Shown here piece by piece: positions 33,480-44,697 of a DNA stretch of 64,000 nucleotides (the first letter of the stretch is position 1; each line of letters opens with the position of its first letter). The DNA comes from Plasmopara viticola (taxonomy: Eukaryota; Oomycota; Peronosporomycetes; Peronosporales; Peronosporaceae), in contig MBPM02000091.1 of the NCBI GenBank assembly GCA_001695595.3, positions 219,207-283,206 of the forward strand, written 5' to 3'. The position numbers and the translations under genes are program-made. Under the pieces are notes generated by a model, which saw only the letters and a list, made by a program, of their open reading frames with translations, made no database searches and had not been told where the DNA came from.

Positions 33480-36456
33480 ATGCTTTGGGACAGCTCCGAC
33501 CTCGAGAGCTTCGACTATGGTACGTCGTCACCCACATTTTTTTTCCTAATTCGTAAATACGTAATTTTTTCTAACATTTGTTGATAATTTATGCTATAGA
33601 TCTGTTTGAAAGCGTCGTTAACAAGTCAGGCATGGGCTACAAGTACCGTAATGGTCAAGAGAAGAATCGACTCATATACGCGCGCTGGTTCCTCACGCTT
33701 GCTACGGGCGTCATCACCGCGCTCGTGGCAGTTTTTATGCTGTACTTTACTATGTTGCTTATGTCACTCAAGCAACATTTGCTTGAGTACACCATCGACC
33801 GCGAAGTGGCCAAGCCAGTGCTGTTCGGTACCACGTTTTGGAGCATTCTGGCCTTTAATCTCGGGCTTGTGGCAATCTCTGCAACTATCACCTCGTTTGG
33901 TGAAACAGTTGGTGCTGGTTCAGGTACAATTGCGGCTTAAATTTGTACTTATGTGGCTACAAAGGCTAAAAATTTAATCCTTCTAGGAATTTCGGAGGTC
34001 AAAACGACCTTGAACGGAATGAAAATTCCACGAATGCTACGATTACGAACATTTGTTTGCAAAGTTGTTGGGACCGTGTGCTCCGTTGCTGGTGGTTTGC
34101 CAGTTGGTAAAGAAGGTCCGATGATTCACAGGTACGTGTTCGGAAATAGAATTGAATTGATGAATTTGGCTTTTGAAATGATCACATGGGTCAATAGTGG
34201 TGCAATTGTAGCAGCAGGACTCTCTCAAGGTAAATCATCGACTCTTGGTTACGATACAAGGTAAAATTGTCGTTGTCGAGGGAATTGACACTTTATCTGA
34301 CTTTATTGTGCGGTAGTTTTTCCTACTTTGCAGGGCTTCGAAATGATCGAGAAAAGCGCGATTTTGTCGCTTGTGGTGCCGCTGCTGGTGTTGCATCGGC
34401 ATTTGGTGCTCCAATTGGTGGCGTGTTATTTGTCTTGGAAGAAGGTGCTTCGTTCTGGAATCAGTCCCTTACATGGCGAACATTATTTTGTGCCATGTCA
34501 GCAACTTTCACATTGGCATTTTTCCTCTCTGGCATGAATGACAATTTGTCATGGGGCACGCTTGGTAGCCATACAGGAAGTTTTAGTTTTGGACCGTTTG
34601 CTTCGAGCACGTATCAGATATGGGAGGTTCCTCTTTTTATTCTTATGGGAATTGGAGGCGGTCTACAGGGAGCATTTTTTAATGGATTTAATACACGGAT
34701 AGCAAGGTTTCGCGCTCGCTGGGTTCGTACGCGTAGAGTGGCATGGATGGAGGCGCTTTTGGTTTCAGTCTTCATATCATCATTGCTCTTCTCGACTCCT
34801 TTTTTAATTGGTGAATGCTACAATCTTCCAAGCGTGCGTGAAGATGTCGTCCATCTAGCAGATGTGGCCAGTGCTGCTGTGGCACCTAGCAAAACTTTTG
34901 TCTTTGGCATGGAAATGCTTAAGAAGAATGGCTCTGCTTGCATATGTGAGAGCTGTATGAGCGTCTCAATGGACGGTGCTGAGTGCTTTCAAGCTGACGA
35001 GACGGTACAATATCCGTACAAGAAGGAACTCTTACGTTTTTATTGTCCTAAAGGCCAATACAATGACTTGGCATCGCTCATGCTGATAGGTGGGGAGACA
35101 GCTATCAAACACTTATTTCATGCACCACCCGATTCCTTTAATGTTCAGAATCTCGTAGTGTTTTGGCTTATGATGCTAATGTTGGCGTGTATCACTTATG
35201 GTCTTAAGATCCCGAGCGGATTATTCATTCCAGCATTACTGATTGGTGCAGCGTATGGACGACTGTGGACTCGAGTGATTAATTATTTCACTGGTTTACA
35301 CCACATGAAAACCGTTGATCCTCGTACGTACGGACTTGTCGGAAGTCTAGCGATGCTCGGTGGGATCACTCGCATGACCATATCACTAACCGTGATCATT
35401 CTTGAATGTACGGGCAACGTGGAGTTTGGTCTGCCGCTGATTCTTACGTCGTTCTTTGCCCGTTGGGTGGGAAATTATTTTAACGAAGGAATTTACGACA
35501 TCCACATTCATCTACGCCACGTGCCGTTTCTAGACTGGAATCCACCACTTCGTGGTGTATTTTTGCGAGTAAAACACATTATGACGGCGAATCCCAAGAC
35601 GCTACGCACAGTTGAACGTGCTGGTGTGATTTTTGATCTTCTTGTGAGTACCAAGCACAATGCGTTCCCTGTAATTGTCGAGGACCCAACTTTTGGTACA
35701 CGCTTTTTCGCCGGCATTATTCTTCGAAAACAGTTGAATGTGTTATTAAGTCATCATGATTTCAGTGTCGAAAAGCCGAAACCATTTACTCGCCAGCCGC
35801 ATCCTGCTTCCTACCCGTCGGATGTTAAGTCGACGGGTCATCTCCGACATCGTCGTCCACGAGACATAGAAGCAAATCGAACCCCTCGCATCGACGATAA
35901 ATTATTGGAATCACCACTGGCCCATAATTATTGTCTGTCGTACCATGATATGGAAGCCCATTATCCGCGGTATCCCATCCCGACTCCAATGCATCAGGAT
36001 TTTCAAGCTGCAGCCCATGCTGGTCGCGTCGCGGGCGATGAATTATATACATTGTCAGAAGAAGATCGTGCTTTGTGGGTCGACTTGACACCATATATGA
36101 ACCAGACGCCGTTTTTGATTCAGGAGGAGGCACCGTTCGTGCGTGCCTACCGTCTCTTTCGAAGTGCCGGTCTACGTCATCTTGTCGTGGTGAATCGCCA
36201 TAATAATGTGCGGGGAATCATTACTCGGCGAGAGCTGGAGGAGAAACATTGCACTCGTTGCTTTCGACTCGCTAAGAACATCGAGATGGACGATGTGTAT
36301 CCACTTTCTGGTCCACCTCCTGTTGGTTTCTTTCGCAAGTTTCGACGGACAGTATTACGCACAGAACAAGTAAAGCGGGCTTTAAGCAATACTGTTACAA
36401 GTGTGCGCGACAACAATGACGACAACGACAATGACAAAGCCTTGCTTCGACCCTAA
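33480..36456 (+). CDS. CLC-family chloride channel/transporter with CBS domains
   Basis: Five exons, 33480-33519, 33600-33923, 33987-34131, 34198-34260 and 34317-36456, give 903 residues. CLC proteins are homodimeric chloride channels or Cl-/H+ exchangers of intracellular membranes. Hallmarks are GKEGPMIHS (162-170, gating Glu164), [19 protein letters not shown] (proton-glutamate region, Glu232/233) and [20 protein letters not shown]. Two C-terminal CBS domains follow, around [12 protein letters not shown] and [19 protein letters not shown]. The selectivity loop reads GSGIS (120-124) rather than the usual GSGIP. The short exons 3 and 4 restore family sequence exactly across each junction. With both glutamates present it is probably an exchanger of the CLC-6/7 type, an inference. 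Confidence 0.92.
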
Positions 36457-37081
36457 TGCAGTTTTCCAACCATCGTATATATGGAACAAGTTAAGCATCT
36501 TTTCCGTTTAACGATTTCATGCACAAAGCTGGTGTAAAAGTTGGCTTTATTACAGGCTCAATCCTTCTGTCTTCAATTGTAAACTTACCTTCGCTATTCT
36601 TTAGGTCACCTTCTCATAAGTCTAAGGTCAAAAGCACGCATAAGCTGGCCGAGAGTATACACACTTGGGCCTTTCACAAAATTTGAATTTGTTGTGCAGA
36701 ATTTTTTTCTGAAAGAGAAAATTGTACGTCTATGAAGAAAAAAAGTGTTTGCACCAAAGGCCACTGCTTCGCTGTCGTTGCCTTGCTTCGCTTTTAAAAG
36801 CGATGCCTGCATAATATCGAAGTGTGATAAGGCAGTACATGACTGAAGATTTCAAGCGTAAAATATGGACATTCCGAAAGTTGCAGTCCCGAACACCATT
36901 AATGCCCTGAACCAATATGCTTAGCCATTAATGTGCTGATGCTAGTCACAAACCAACTACAAGCAGCCGTTCTTCGCGTAAACCAACGCTGCTTTGATTT
37001 TGGCAATTCGCTTCCAAGTGGTGCTACTGTATGTCTCTGAATCGTGGTGTCGATTCTGCATTAACCGTTCATACAGGTGTG

Positions 37082-37410
37082 TAATGTAATGTAATGTATT
37101 ACGTTATCGCGTTGCCAAGTTATGCACGTGCTAGGCTCAGTCTGGCTAGTCCACGGCTTATAGTGGTGTCCGCATACGTCGAGTCTCGTTCGGCGGGCAG
37201 TGCAGCCAGCACCGAGGTCGTGAGGGTCTTCCATCATTTTGCTCAGCTCTGACTTGGTAAGAGCCCAGGTGGCGCCCGGTGCTGGAGACCGTCGCGTCGA
37301 GGGTGAGACTCGTTAGAGACCTGCAGATGCCCGAGAGCACCTGCCCGAAGCGCGCGAGCATTTAGCCCCCGCGCTTGGAAGGAGGGCGTCACCCCAACCT
37401 TTTCCAAGCT
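37082..37410 (-). mobile_element. SINE-like element, copy 1
   Basis: About 329 bases, reading on the minus strand from GCTTGGAAAAGG to a tail of TTACA repeats. It is flanked by an exact 11-base direct repeat, ATACAGGTGTG, at 37071-37081 and 37411-37421. This target-site duplication plus the short-repeat tail is the signature of a non-LTR retroposed SINE. It differs from copy 2 at only about a dozen positions. No clear pol III A and B boxes were found by eye. It carries a 67-codon open frame that I treat as non-coding. Confidence 0.75.
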
Positions 37411-37480
37411 ATACAGGTGTGCAGCTTGCTAATATCAATTAAGATTTGCTCAACAGTCACAGACAGAATCAATGTGTTTA

Positions 37481-38503
37481 TGTAACACAGTCGCGGAGGA
37501 GCTTGGAAAAGGTTGGGGTGACGCCCTCCTTCCAAGCGCGGGGGCTAAATGCTCGCGCGCTTCGGGCAGGTGCTCTCGGGCATCTGCAGGTCTCTAACGA
37601 GTCTCAACCTCGACGCGACGGTCTCCAGCACCGGGCGCCACCTGGGCTCTTACCAAGTCAGAGTTAAGCAGAATAATGGAAGACCCTCACGACCTCGGTG
37701 CTGGATGCACTGCCCGCCGAACGAGACCCGACGTATGCGGACACTACTCTATGCCGTGGACTAGCCAGGCTGAGCCTAGCACGTGCATACCTTGGCAACG
37801 CGATAACGTAATACATTACATTACATTACAGTCGCGGAGGAAGCTTGTTGCATGTCGTCGTCGGACAAGGCGAGTGGTGCGAGCTGGGCGAAGTTGGTGA
37901 AGGAGGAGAAATATTTGTTACTTAAAGCAAAGTAAAAAGTGATATTTAACGTAGAGCTCTTGCGAATTCTTGACTTTGTACAGCCTAAGTGATGGCTCTC
38001 AGCCATCAACTGCTACCATCCTAAAAGCTATCATTCTCGTCACTCCATCTGGCTTAATCAATTAATTAAGACTCTTGTTTTCGAATGATTTTGGGACATC
38101 TGGATTTTTCTTCTGGTCTGGAATTATATGATCGCCTACTTTTATGAAAAGAACTAATGCCTATGTATTTTGGGTAAAATTGATTATATAACGTCATAGC
38201 CATCATCGGCAAGCTTGCGAGAGCTTTTACGAATTCTTAACTTGCCTAACCGGTGGCATTTTAGCTTGCCAAAGCCTAGGTGGTGGCTCTCAGCGATCCA
38301 GTACCACCATCCTTAAGGCTATCATTTAATTAATCAATCAAGTCTCTTGGTTTCCAATGATTTTCAAATATCTGGAGCTTTCATCTGGTCTGAAACTGTA
38401 CGATCGCCTAATATGGCTGTTGCGAATATTTGGCAATATGGTGTAATAGCCTATACTGGCGAACCTGCTGGTGACGACAGTTACGTCACATGATCTCCCT
38501 GCA
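37481..38503 (-). repeat. Left LTR of gypsy element, interrupted by a SINE
   Basis: It starts TGTAACACAGTCGCGG and matches the right LTR at 43064, which starts TGTAACACATTCGCGG. A SINE-like copy (37501-37830) is inserted 20 bases inside. After it, the LTR resumes with GCGGAGGAAGCTTG, which corresponds to uninterrupted sequence in the right LTR. About 270 bases are present twice in tandem (roughly 37949-38216 and 38217-38480; both contain TGGTGGCTCTCAGC- or TGATGGCTCTCAGC-like text). This explains why this LTR is longer than its partner. The inner end is TGCA at about 38503. It is the 3' LTR for the minus-strand coding remnants. Confidence 0.7.
37501..37830 (+). mobile_element. SINE-like element, copy 2, nested in the LTR
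   Basis: About 330 bases reading on the plus strand, starting GCTTGGAAAAGGTTGGGG and ending in ATTACATTACATTACA. The flanking direct repeat is ACAGTCGCGGAGGA (37487-37500 and 37828-37841); its first three bases are shared with the tail, so the duplication is 11-14 bases. The host sequence is the gypsy LTR, and the right LTR shows the empty site. With copy 1 it forms an inverted pair separated by 90 bases. Confidence 0.78.
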
Positions 38504-41500
38504 AAAAAAACCAATTTAAAAAGATGAAGCTCACTTTTATGGATTCCAATAGAGGTCGATCAGTCTGAAAATCTGCCTCAGATTCTCCTCAGGCTTTAAG
38601 TGGCTTTTTCTTGGTTACCAAGCCACCAAATTTTGTACTGTATGTTCCCCTTGCACTTACGATGTCCAATTACGGCTTCAATGAGCTGTATCTCGGAGTC
38701 ATCGGCCAAAATGATCTTATTTACCTTTTGACGATGCTTGGGGTTCTTGCATTCCGGCCTCGACAGTGAGGTGTGAGACACTAGGCGCAGCATCAATCCC
38801 ATTAAAACTTTAAATTACAGGACCTCGCAAAACTTTCTCCACGATTGGGAATGGAGCATATATCCTGGCGCGTGATTTCTCGACTGAGCAAAATCTTTGT
38901 CGCGGACATCCAAGTTCTTGCCGTCCAAAAGCATCATGACCAACTTAAAAGACTCGGACAAGTCTTTTCTTGTCATAAAAGTACTTCATCCGCTCTTGTG
39001 CTACGCTCATCCGGTCTTGTGCTACGCTCATCCGGTCTTGTGAAACTTTGAGTAATGCTTTTTGACGTAGTAAGAACTCTTGTATTGCTTCGTTCAATTT
39101 GTAAAATTCTGGACCCGATGCCACATCATCCGGCATATAAGAAACATATTCTAGATTCGCTTCAAATAGTGACATTTTGATTGTGGATCGTACGCGTTGA
39201 GTATAGGCTATCTCAGCCAAAGCTAAAAGCCATTGTAATCATTTTGCGCTGAATTGACAACACCTCGGTTTACTCGTTATTGGCCCAAAAGCCAAAGCCA
39301 AATTGTTTTGCGTCCTCATAGCAGACAGATTGCTTGCCATTTTTAAGGTGTGAACTTGTTGTCTCGTTTGGACACAATGATCTTTGGTATGCCACGATAT
39401 TTTATACATGTATGAGCAATTGTAATTTTGTTCGTCCTGAGTTTCGCCACGATCTCGCGTTTTTTATCCGTTCCCACGACAGTGCACGGTTTCACCGGGA
39501 ATCCACCTGAGCAAAGGCTGAAATTCAGCAAGCTCATTAACGAATGGAGCTACTCTGCATATTGTAGACTTCATCATAATCCTTTTGTGATCCGTTTTGA
39601 TTTTGATAAGTCGTTTGAAAAGATACAAACGTCATACTTCCAGCGTATGCAGGATTGGAAGTTGCTCTTGCTCACGAATAGGGTAGCTAACTCGGCTGGC
39701 TTCATCTTCCGACCAGCTAAAGCAATAGGATGCTCTAGCTCTCCCTTCTTTATAAACAAGACTCACCAGATCTCGACATTCGAGGCGTCCCTTCGTATGC
39801 CAGATGGTTCTAGAAGCTCGGAAGATTTAAATCAGGTGGAAGTGACAAGCGACCCTTAAAATCAGTTGAGCAGTGTAACTGATCCTTCAAGAGCTCCATC
39901 GCTTCTCAAGAGTGTTTATTTATTACTTCCGTAAAATGGTCCTGCGAATTTTGCAAAGTCCTTGCAAACCTTGAGACATTGGCTGCAGTGCCTAATAAGT
40001 ACTCTATTTGCTTCTTTGTCTCGGGCACAGGCCATTCTCGGATGATCTTAATCTTATCGGGATCCATTTGGACGCCCTTAAGTCTCCTAAGTATTGGCTA
40101 TCATCCACACAGAGCTGGCACTTTGCCAACTTGATGTAAAGTTGCTATTCTCACACCGTTTGAGTACGAGATCTAAAGCCATTACATGGTCAGCGACATC
40201 TTTACTTTGTGTGAATACAGAGATGCCGTCAGAAAAAAATTCTCACCACATTCCTTGAATTTTGAAAACTTTCTGCAAAACCGATTAAGGGGTCCTATGA
40301 GAGTAATAGATACTCAAATAGAACATCTGTGGTCAGAAAAGCGGTGGGTGGGATATCTGGTTCAAGCAATTCAACCCAACCGTCACCTCGAGGTAGGTTC
40401 ATGCACAAAAACAAATGACTTCCTGCTATGGCGTCAACGGTGTCTTTCTTACGCGGTAAGATCGTCGCTAGATTCAGCTGCTGGTAATCGTGCAGAATGC
40501 TCTAAGTTACAGACGTTTTGGCGTTATAAGTTGGTGCCGAAAAGGCAGACGTACTTGGTCGAATGATGCCTGCTTGAGTCCTATTTTTGGTCCATTCTTG
40601 GATTGTTCTGCGCTGCTTAGGACTCTAGCGCTATTTTTGGATGAATATTGGCTTGTTGACAGGCTTCGTGCCCAATTCCTTCTCGTACTGAAGGTGTCTC
40701 GCTAGAGAACTCTGTGCAAAATACTGTGTCGCATGCGTAACGTTTAATACGCCAAATCATCTTTAGGCGATTCTGATCCTTGATTTTTGAAGTGCTCAGC
40801 CTATTTAAAATCATGCGGCTGACGACGAACATAGCTTTGATGTCTTTGTCGTGACGCAACACTCTCAAAAACTTGAGAAAAGAAACAATGTCGTCAGTCT
40901 TTAAAGGCCTTGTTGCCAATTGTCATCAAAAATCTCGCGGCTTTATTATTTGCGAGCCTTGCGTTGTCCAGTAGTTCATCTAAACGGACATTGATGCGGC
41001 TTTAGTCGAATTTCTACGTGGTGCTCCATGCTTTTGCGCGGAGATATGCGCCCTGGAAACCAGTTGATATCTGGATCTTGCTCACGAAGCCACATCATGA
41101 CGATGAGAAAAGTCACGACTTGATACGTTCTAGACGTTGAAAATGAGGTATCTGCAATCTCATTTGCACAGTGTGTCGGTGGCGGTCAACAATCGAGTCG
41201 CAACCAAAGTCGGCTTGCATCATCTCACCCTCGGTTTCTTCGTGCTCAAGTCGCTTCACCAAGTCTCCTCGTACACCATTGTTGATGAAGACGGCGACAG
41301 GTATTTCTTGACAACGTCCCAAAAAAGTTGAGCTTCTGCTTCTAGGGAAGCATATAGTGCACATCTGGTACATCAAAGAGCGGTACATTGCAGCGGTATG
41401 TGCCCGACAACGGCAAAATTGTTACATGTTGTCGACTCAGTCCAGTTGTCGCTTTCGTCCTCCCTCTTATTAAAAACGATTTGGTTTTAGAGTCCGTGAC

Positions 41501-43063
41501 TTGTTCGTACGATAAATTTATTCTGTAGGCACCGTCTTAAGCGACTTGACCGATTTACATGAATAACGGGCAGATTCGAAGTTAAAGGCAACTTCAATAT
41601 CCTCCCGGAGACTTTCGAACTCTCTTCCGTGATCTTCTTTGCGGTTCCTTCTTGTAATCCATTCTGAAAAAAGATTTGCTTTCCCAATTCACGAATCTCC
41701 AGTTTAGTTCGAGACATTAAGTCCAGGAATTTCGATGCGGACTCGTGGATACTTTCCCTTTGTTTCAAGCAAAAATCCGCTTTCAAAGATCAAACTTAAA
41801 ACCTGAAGCGTATGAGCAATTGCACGTTCATGTGCTCGCAGTCGGCGATATAGGTAAAGTATTAACTTAGCACGAATTCGCCTACTTTTTTTTAGGTAAG
41901 CGGCACCAATTATAACGACTCTGTGGTCATCAAGCGGCGCTTATTGGCGGAGTACTGTTTATCGCCGATTTGTCTTCATAAAGGAGAGGAGCTTTCCTTT
42001 TGCTTGCCTCTTGATGCGAAAGTCGAAGCGCCCATTAGCCGGTTGCGTCTGGGCTTGCATTTAACCTTGCCTCTAGGCTTAATCTTGGTGCTGGTGCTGA
42101 GTGAGAAACAACAATAATTGCCGCATGGACAGTGTATCTTGTTTTGTCGCTGCAGAAGGAAGTGAAAAAGCCTGAGCGGTCGTATCCGCTTGGCCATTGG
42201 AACTTGCCACATCTTGCGGAGTTGGCGCTCATGAACTTGAGCGCAACGTTGGCCGTAAAGATTGTCGATCGGCTCTTTTGATGAGATCTCGGGTTCAGAG
42301 ATGGACGCTCAGTCGTACGGCCTCTTTATTGGGCCATACTTGCTGGACTTCTCAGTGCTCTTTGTATAATCTTTCAGACTTTAATAAAGATCAATTAAAC
42401 TTTGTTTTGCAGTCTACGCCTTTTATATAAATGCGTAGAGTGGTGTAATGATTATTTTGCAAGCTTCCGAGTTTGTCTTGACAGTGCTTTAGATTTTCAG
42501 AGATGTCGTGCAATGGATTCCTGGCGAGTCCTCACAGTCCGGAATTTTGTTTCGAATAAGCTGCACAAGCTGCACAAGCTTCACCTGCTTCACCGTTGAT
42601 AACCACAAGTCTTTTTGAAGCTTGTAGATCTCCTTGTTACGGCTTTTTAGGAAATCGGCGTTCTATATAAATGGGTTCGTGAGCTCAAGAGTCTTTTGTT
42701 TTCCCATTCGACAAAGCCGAACGAATCAGCTCAGTAAAAATGAATGTAGGTGGAGCAAAGCCAAGTGGGTCTCGTAGCTGGAAGTTTCTCTCAGTGGTTT
42801 TGTAAGCCGGACAAACATTTGTCAAAAGGCAAAAGAACTAAACAACAGACCAACTGAAAGATTTCCAGATGTTTGTACCACACTAGCATACAACCACGTT
42901 ACTCATCCACTCAACGTAAAGTTTATGCTATAAGACTACCCTAAAGATCGAGTACTTCCCCACCATGTACCTTGTACTAATTATCACAGGACGACTCACT
43001 TCTCACTGTTTGACCACGAGCACCCTTGTCTAGAACTCTGAATTTGACCAACAAGTGCTTCGA
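38504..43063 (-). mobile_element. Decayed Ty3/gypsy chromovirus internal region
   Basis: The coding remnants lie on the minus strand in the canonical order. A gag-like segment is at about 41786-41487. Reverse transcriptase pieces (about 40919-39950) include REWPVPETKKQIEYLLG near 40050. RNase H-like text is at 39759-39574 (ELEHPIALAGRKMKP). Integrase core text GIPKIIVSKRDNKF is near 39380, followed by the integrase C-terminal region MPDDVA...RMKYFYDKKR at 39130-38950. A chromodomain-like segment (HRKCKGNIQYKIWW) lies at about 38650. Stops and frameshifts interrupt every domain, so it is dead. The chromodomain places it among chromoviruses, which target heterochromatin. Confidence 0.82.
38987..39049. 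repeat. Three tandem 21-bp units
   Basis: Units at 38987-39007, 39008-39028 and 39029-39049 start CATCCGSTCTTGTG. They lie in the integrase C-terminal region of the gypsy remnant and add whole heptapeptides (AQDRMSV type), so the expansion was in frame when the element was coding. Confidence 0.8.
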
Positions 43064-43503
43064 TGTAACACATTCGCGGGGGAAGCTTATCGATCGGGCA
43101 AGGCTTGTACGGCGAGCGGAGCAAAGTCGGTAAAGGAGGAGGATTGTTAGATGCTTGAAGCAAATTGAGAAGTTTTGTAAGATGAAGTCTTACAAGTTCT
43201 CGTTTTTCTATAGCCTATCCGATGGCTCTCAGTCATCTACTGCTCCATTCCAAAGGCCGTCATTCTTCTTTACTCCATCCGGCTTCTTACACATCCTAGA
43301 TTTACCTCAACTAGCTAAATCTCCTGGCTCCCAATGACTTTTTAATATTTGAAACTTCTTTCTGGCATAAATCTGTAAAATGGCCTATTCCTATGAAATT
43401 GACTAATGCTTAGGGTACATTTGATCATACGGTACAATCGCCGTCACTTGCAAACCTACCGGTGACGGCGATTATGTCGCAATTTGCTCTCTTTCTACAT
43501 ACA
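43064..43503 (-). repeat. Right LTR of gypsy element
   Basis: About 440 bases from TGTAACACATTCGCGG to a CA near 43503, matching the left LTR in order. It contains a 12-bp inverted repeat, AATCGCCGTCAC at 43436-43447 and its complement at 43462-43473, close to the outer end. No clear target-site duplication was found outside the two LTRs. Confidence 0.65.
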
Positions 43504-44101
43504 GGTACGATGGCATGTTCCGCATGTTACTCAGCCACTGACACAAAGCAAGATATTTGCATTATTTCTGAGAAGAGCAACCGGCTTCTTTGCTTGCATC
43601 TTGTATTGTTCTGAGCCGCGAAACTGCCCATGTCGCAAGTGGACGAACTTGAACATTTCAGAAACGGACCTTCATTTGAAATACTTGCTGAGAAAGTTGG
43701 GCAATTGATATAGAAGCTGCAGCCCATGCTCCAGAAGGTTGCAACTCGAGATGCAGAAGGTACAGTATTAATGTTACAACTACGGTCAGAGTACCTAAAA
43801 AATCGCTTTTGTTGAAGAAACAGTAGTGTTGGCTCAAAGCAACCTGCCCGTCATGTGGTTCACCACTGGTAGCGCCACAAAAATTATTTGTAAATCCTTA
43901 ATTTATTACTCGTTCCGATCTACCCAATTGGTACCAATCGTACCGACAGGCAAAAAAGTTCTCTGCCGCATAGTCACAAACTGCTGCCTCGTCCGCTGCC
44001 CGAACCGCTCGGTCCGTCCTACATGTCCGATCTCTCGACGACGCTTCGATTTAAATTTGTTTTGTAAAAATGTGTAAAAGTTGCGCCGTAATGCCGATAT
44101 A

Positions 44102-44138
44102 GCTCACCATACTTATGGATAATATTAGTATGGTGAGC
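44102..44138. repeat. 12-bp perfect inverted repeat
   Basis: GCTCACCATACT (44102-44113) pairs with AGTATGGTGAGC (44127-44138) across a 13-base AT-rich loop. No coding context. Confidence 0.6.
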
Positions 44139-44650
44139 AATGTCGGGGTTGGTTAGATCAAACCATAGTCAAGTCGTTTAATCAGGTGAAGTGAGACTGA
44201 CACATATCATGGTAATAATGTCAGACGTATAAAATGTCACACCAAGCGCCACCCGCGCATAGATCGCTAAGTAAATGCTGGGTATAATACCGTGTCGCTA
44301 GCTGTATCACTACCTGACTAACACCTTCTTTCTATCAAGAGGTGGCGCATGCTTGAGCACTTAGTATCGGTCCAAGGTATGTATACCTCTGGCCTCGTGC
44401 ACGGCGTAACATATAACGGATACCTATTTGAAGAGGATAACATTACAAGAAAAGGGTGTGCATTTTCTTATATATCTTGCTACTAATAAAATGCAACATG
44501 GAAATGAAGGCAATATGGGAATATGCGCGTATTCCTGCCACCAATCAAATGAAATTTTTGCACGTGCTGATCTACTTCTTAGTGACTTAATACGGCGCAT
44601 ACTATGGTGTAGCAAATTATGGCGCCTTTTCTTATCGCTGGAGGGTATCT

Positions 44651-44697
44651 GCTGTAAGTTAGATGTTGTTCGTACCGTACAACATCTAACTTACAGC
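44651..44697. repeat. 19-bp perfect inverted repeat, 9-base loop
   Basis: GCTGTAAGTTAGATGTTGT (44651-44669) is exactly complementary to 44679-44697. The loop TCGTACCGT is followed just downstream by a partial further copy (AATGTTGTTCGTAC at about 44700). It could be a relic of a small inverted-repeat transposon or of a duplication-inversion event. Confidence 0.75.

Noticed and set aside
37158..37361. Open frame of 67 codons repeated as a 71-codon frame at 37549-37764
   Set aside because: Both lie inside the two SINE-like copies and simply reflect copy similarity. The frame has no protein-like composition beyond high GC and no known match.
43436..43473. Inverted repeat read as a transcription terminator
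   Set aside because: It lies inside the gypsy LTR and a homologous position exists in the left LTR, so it is part of the retroelement end.
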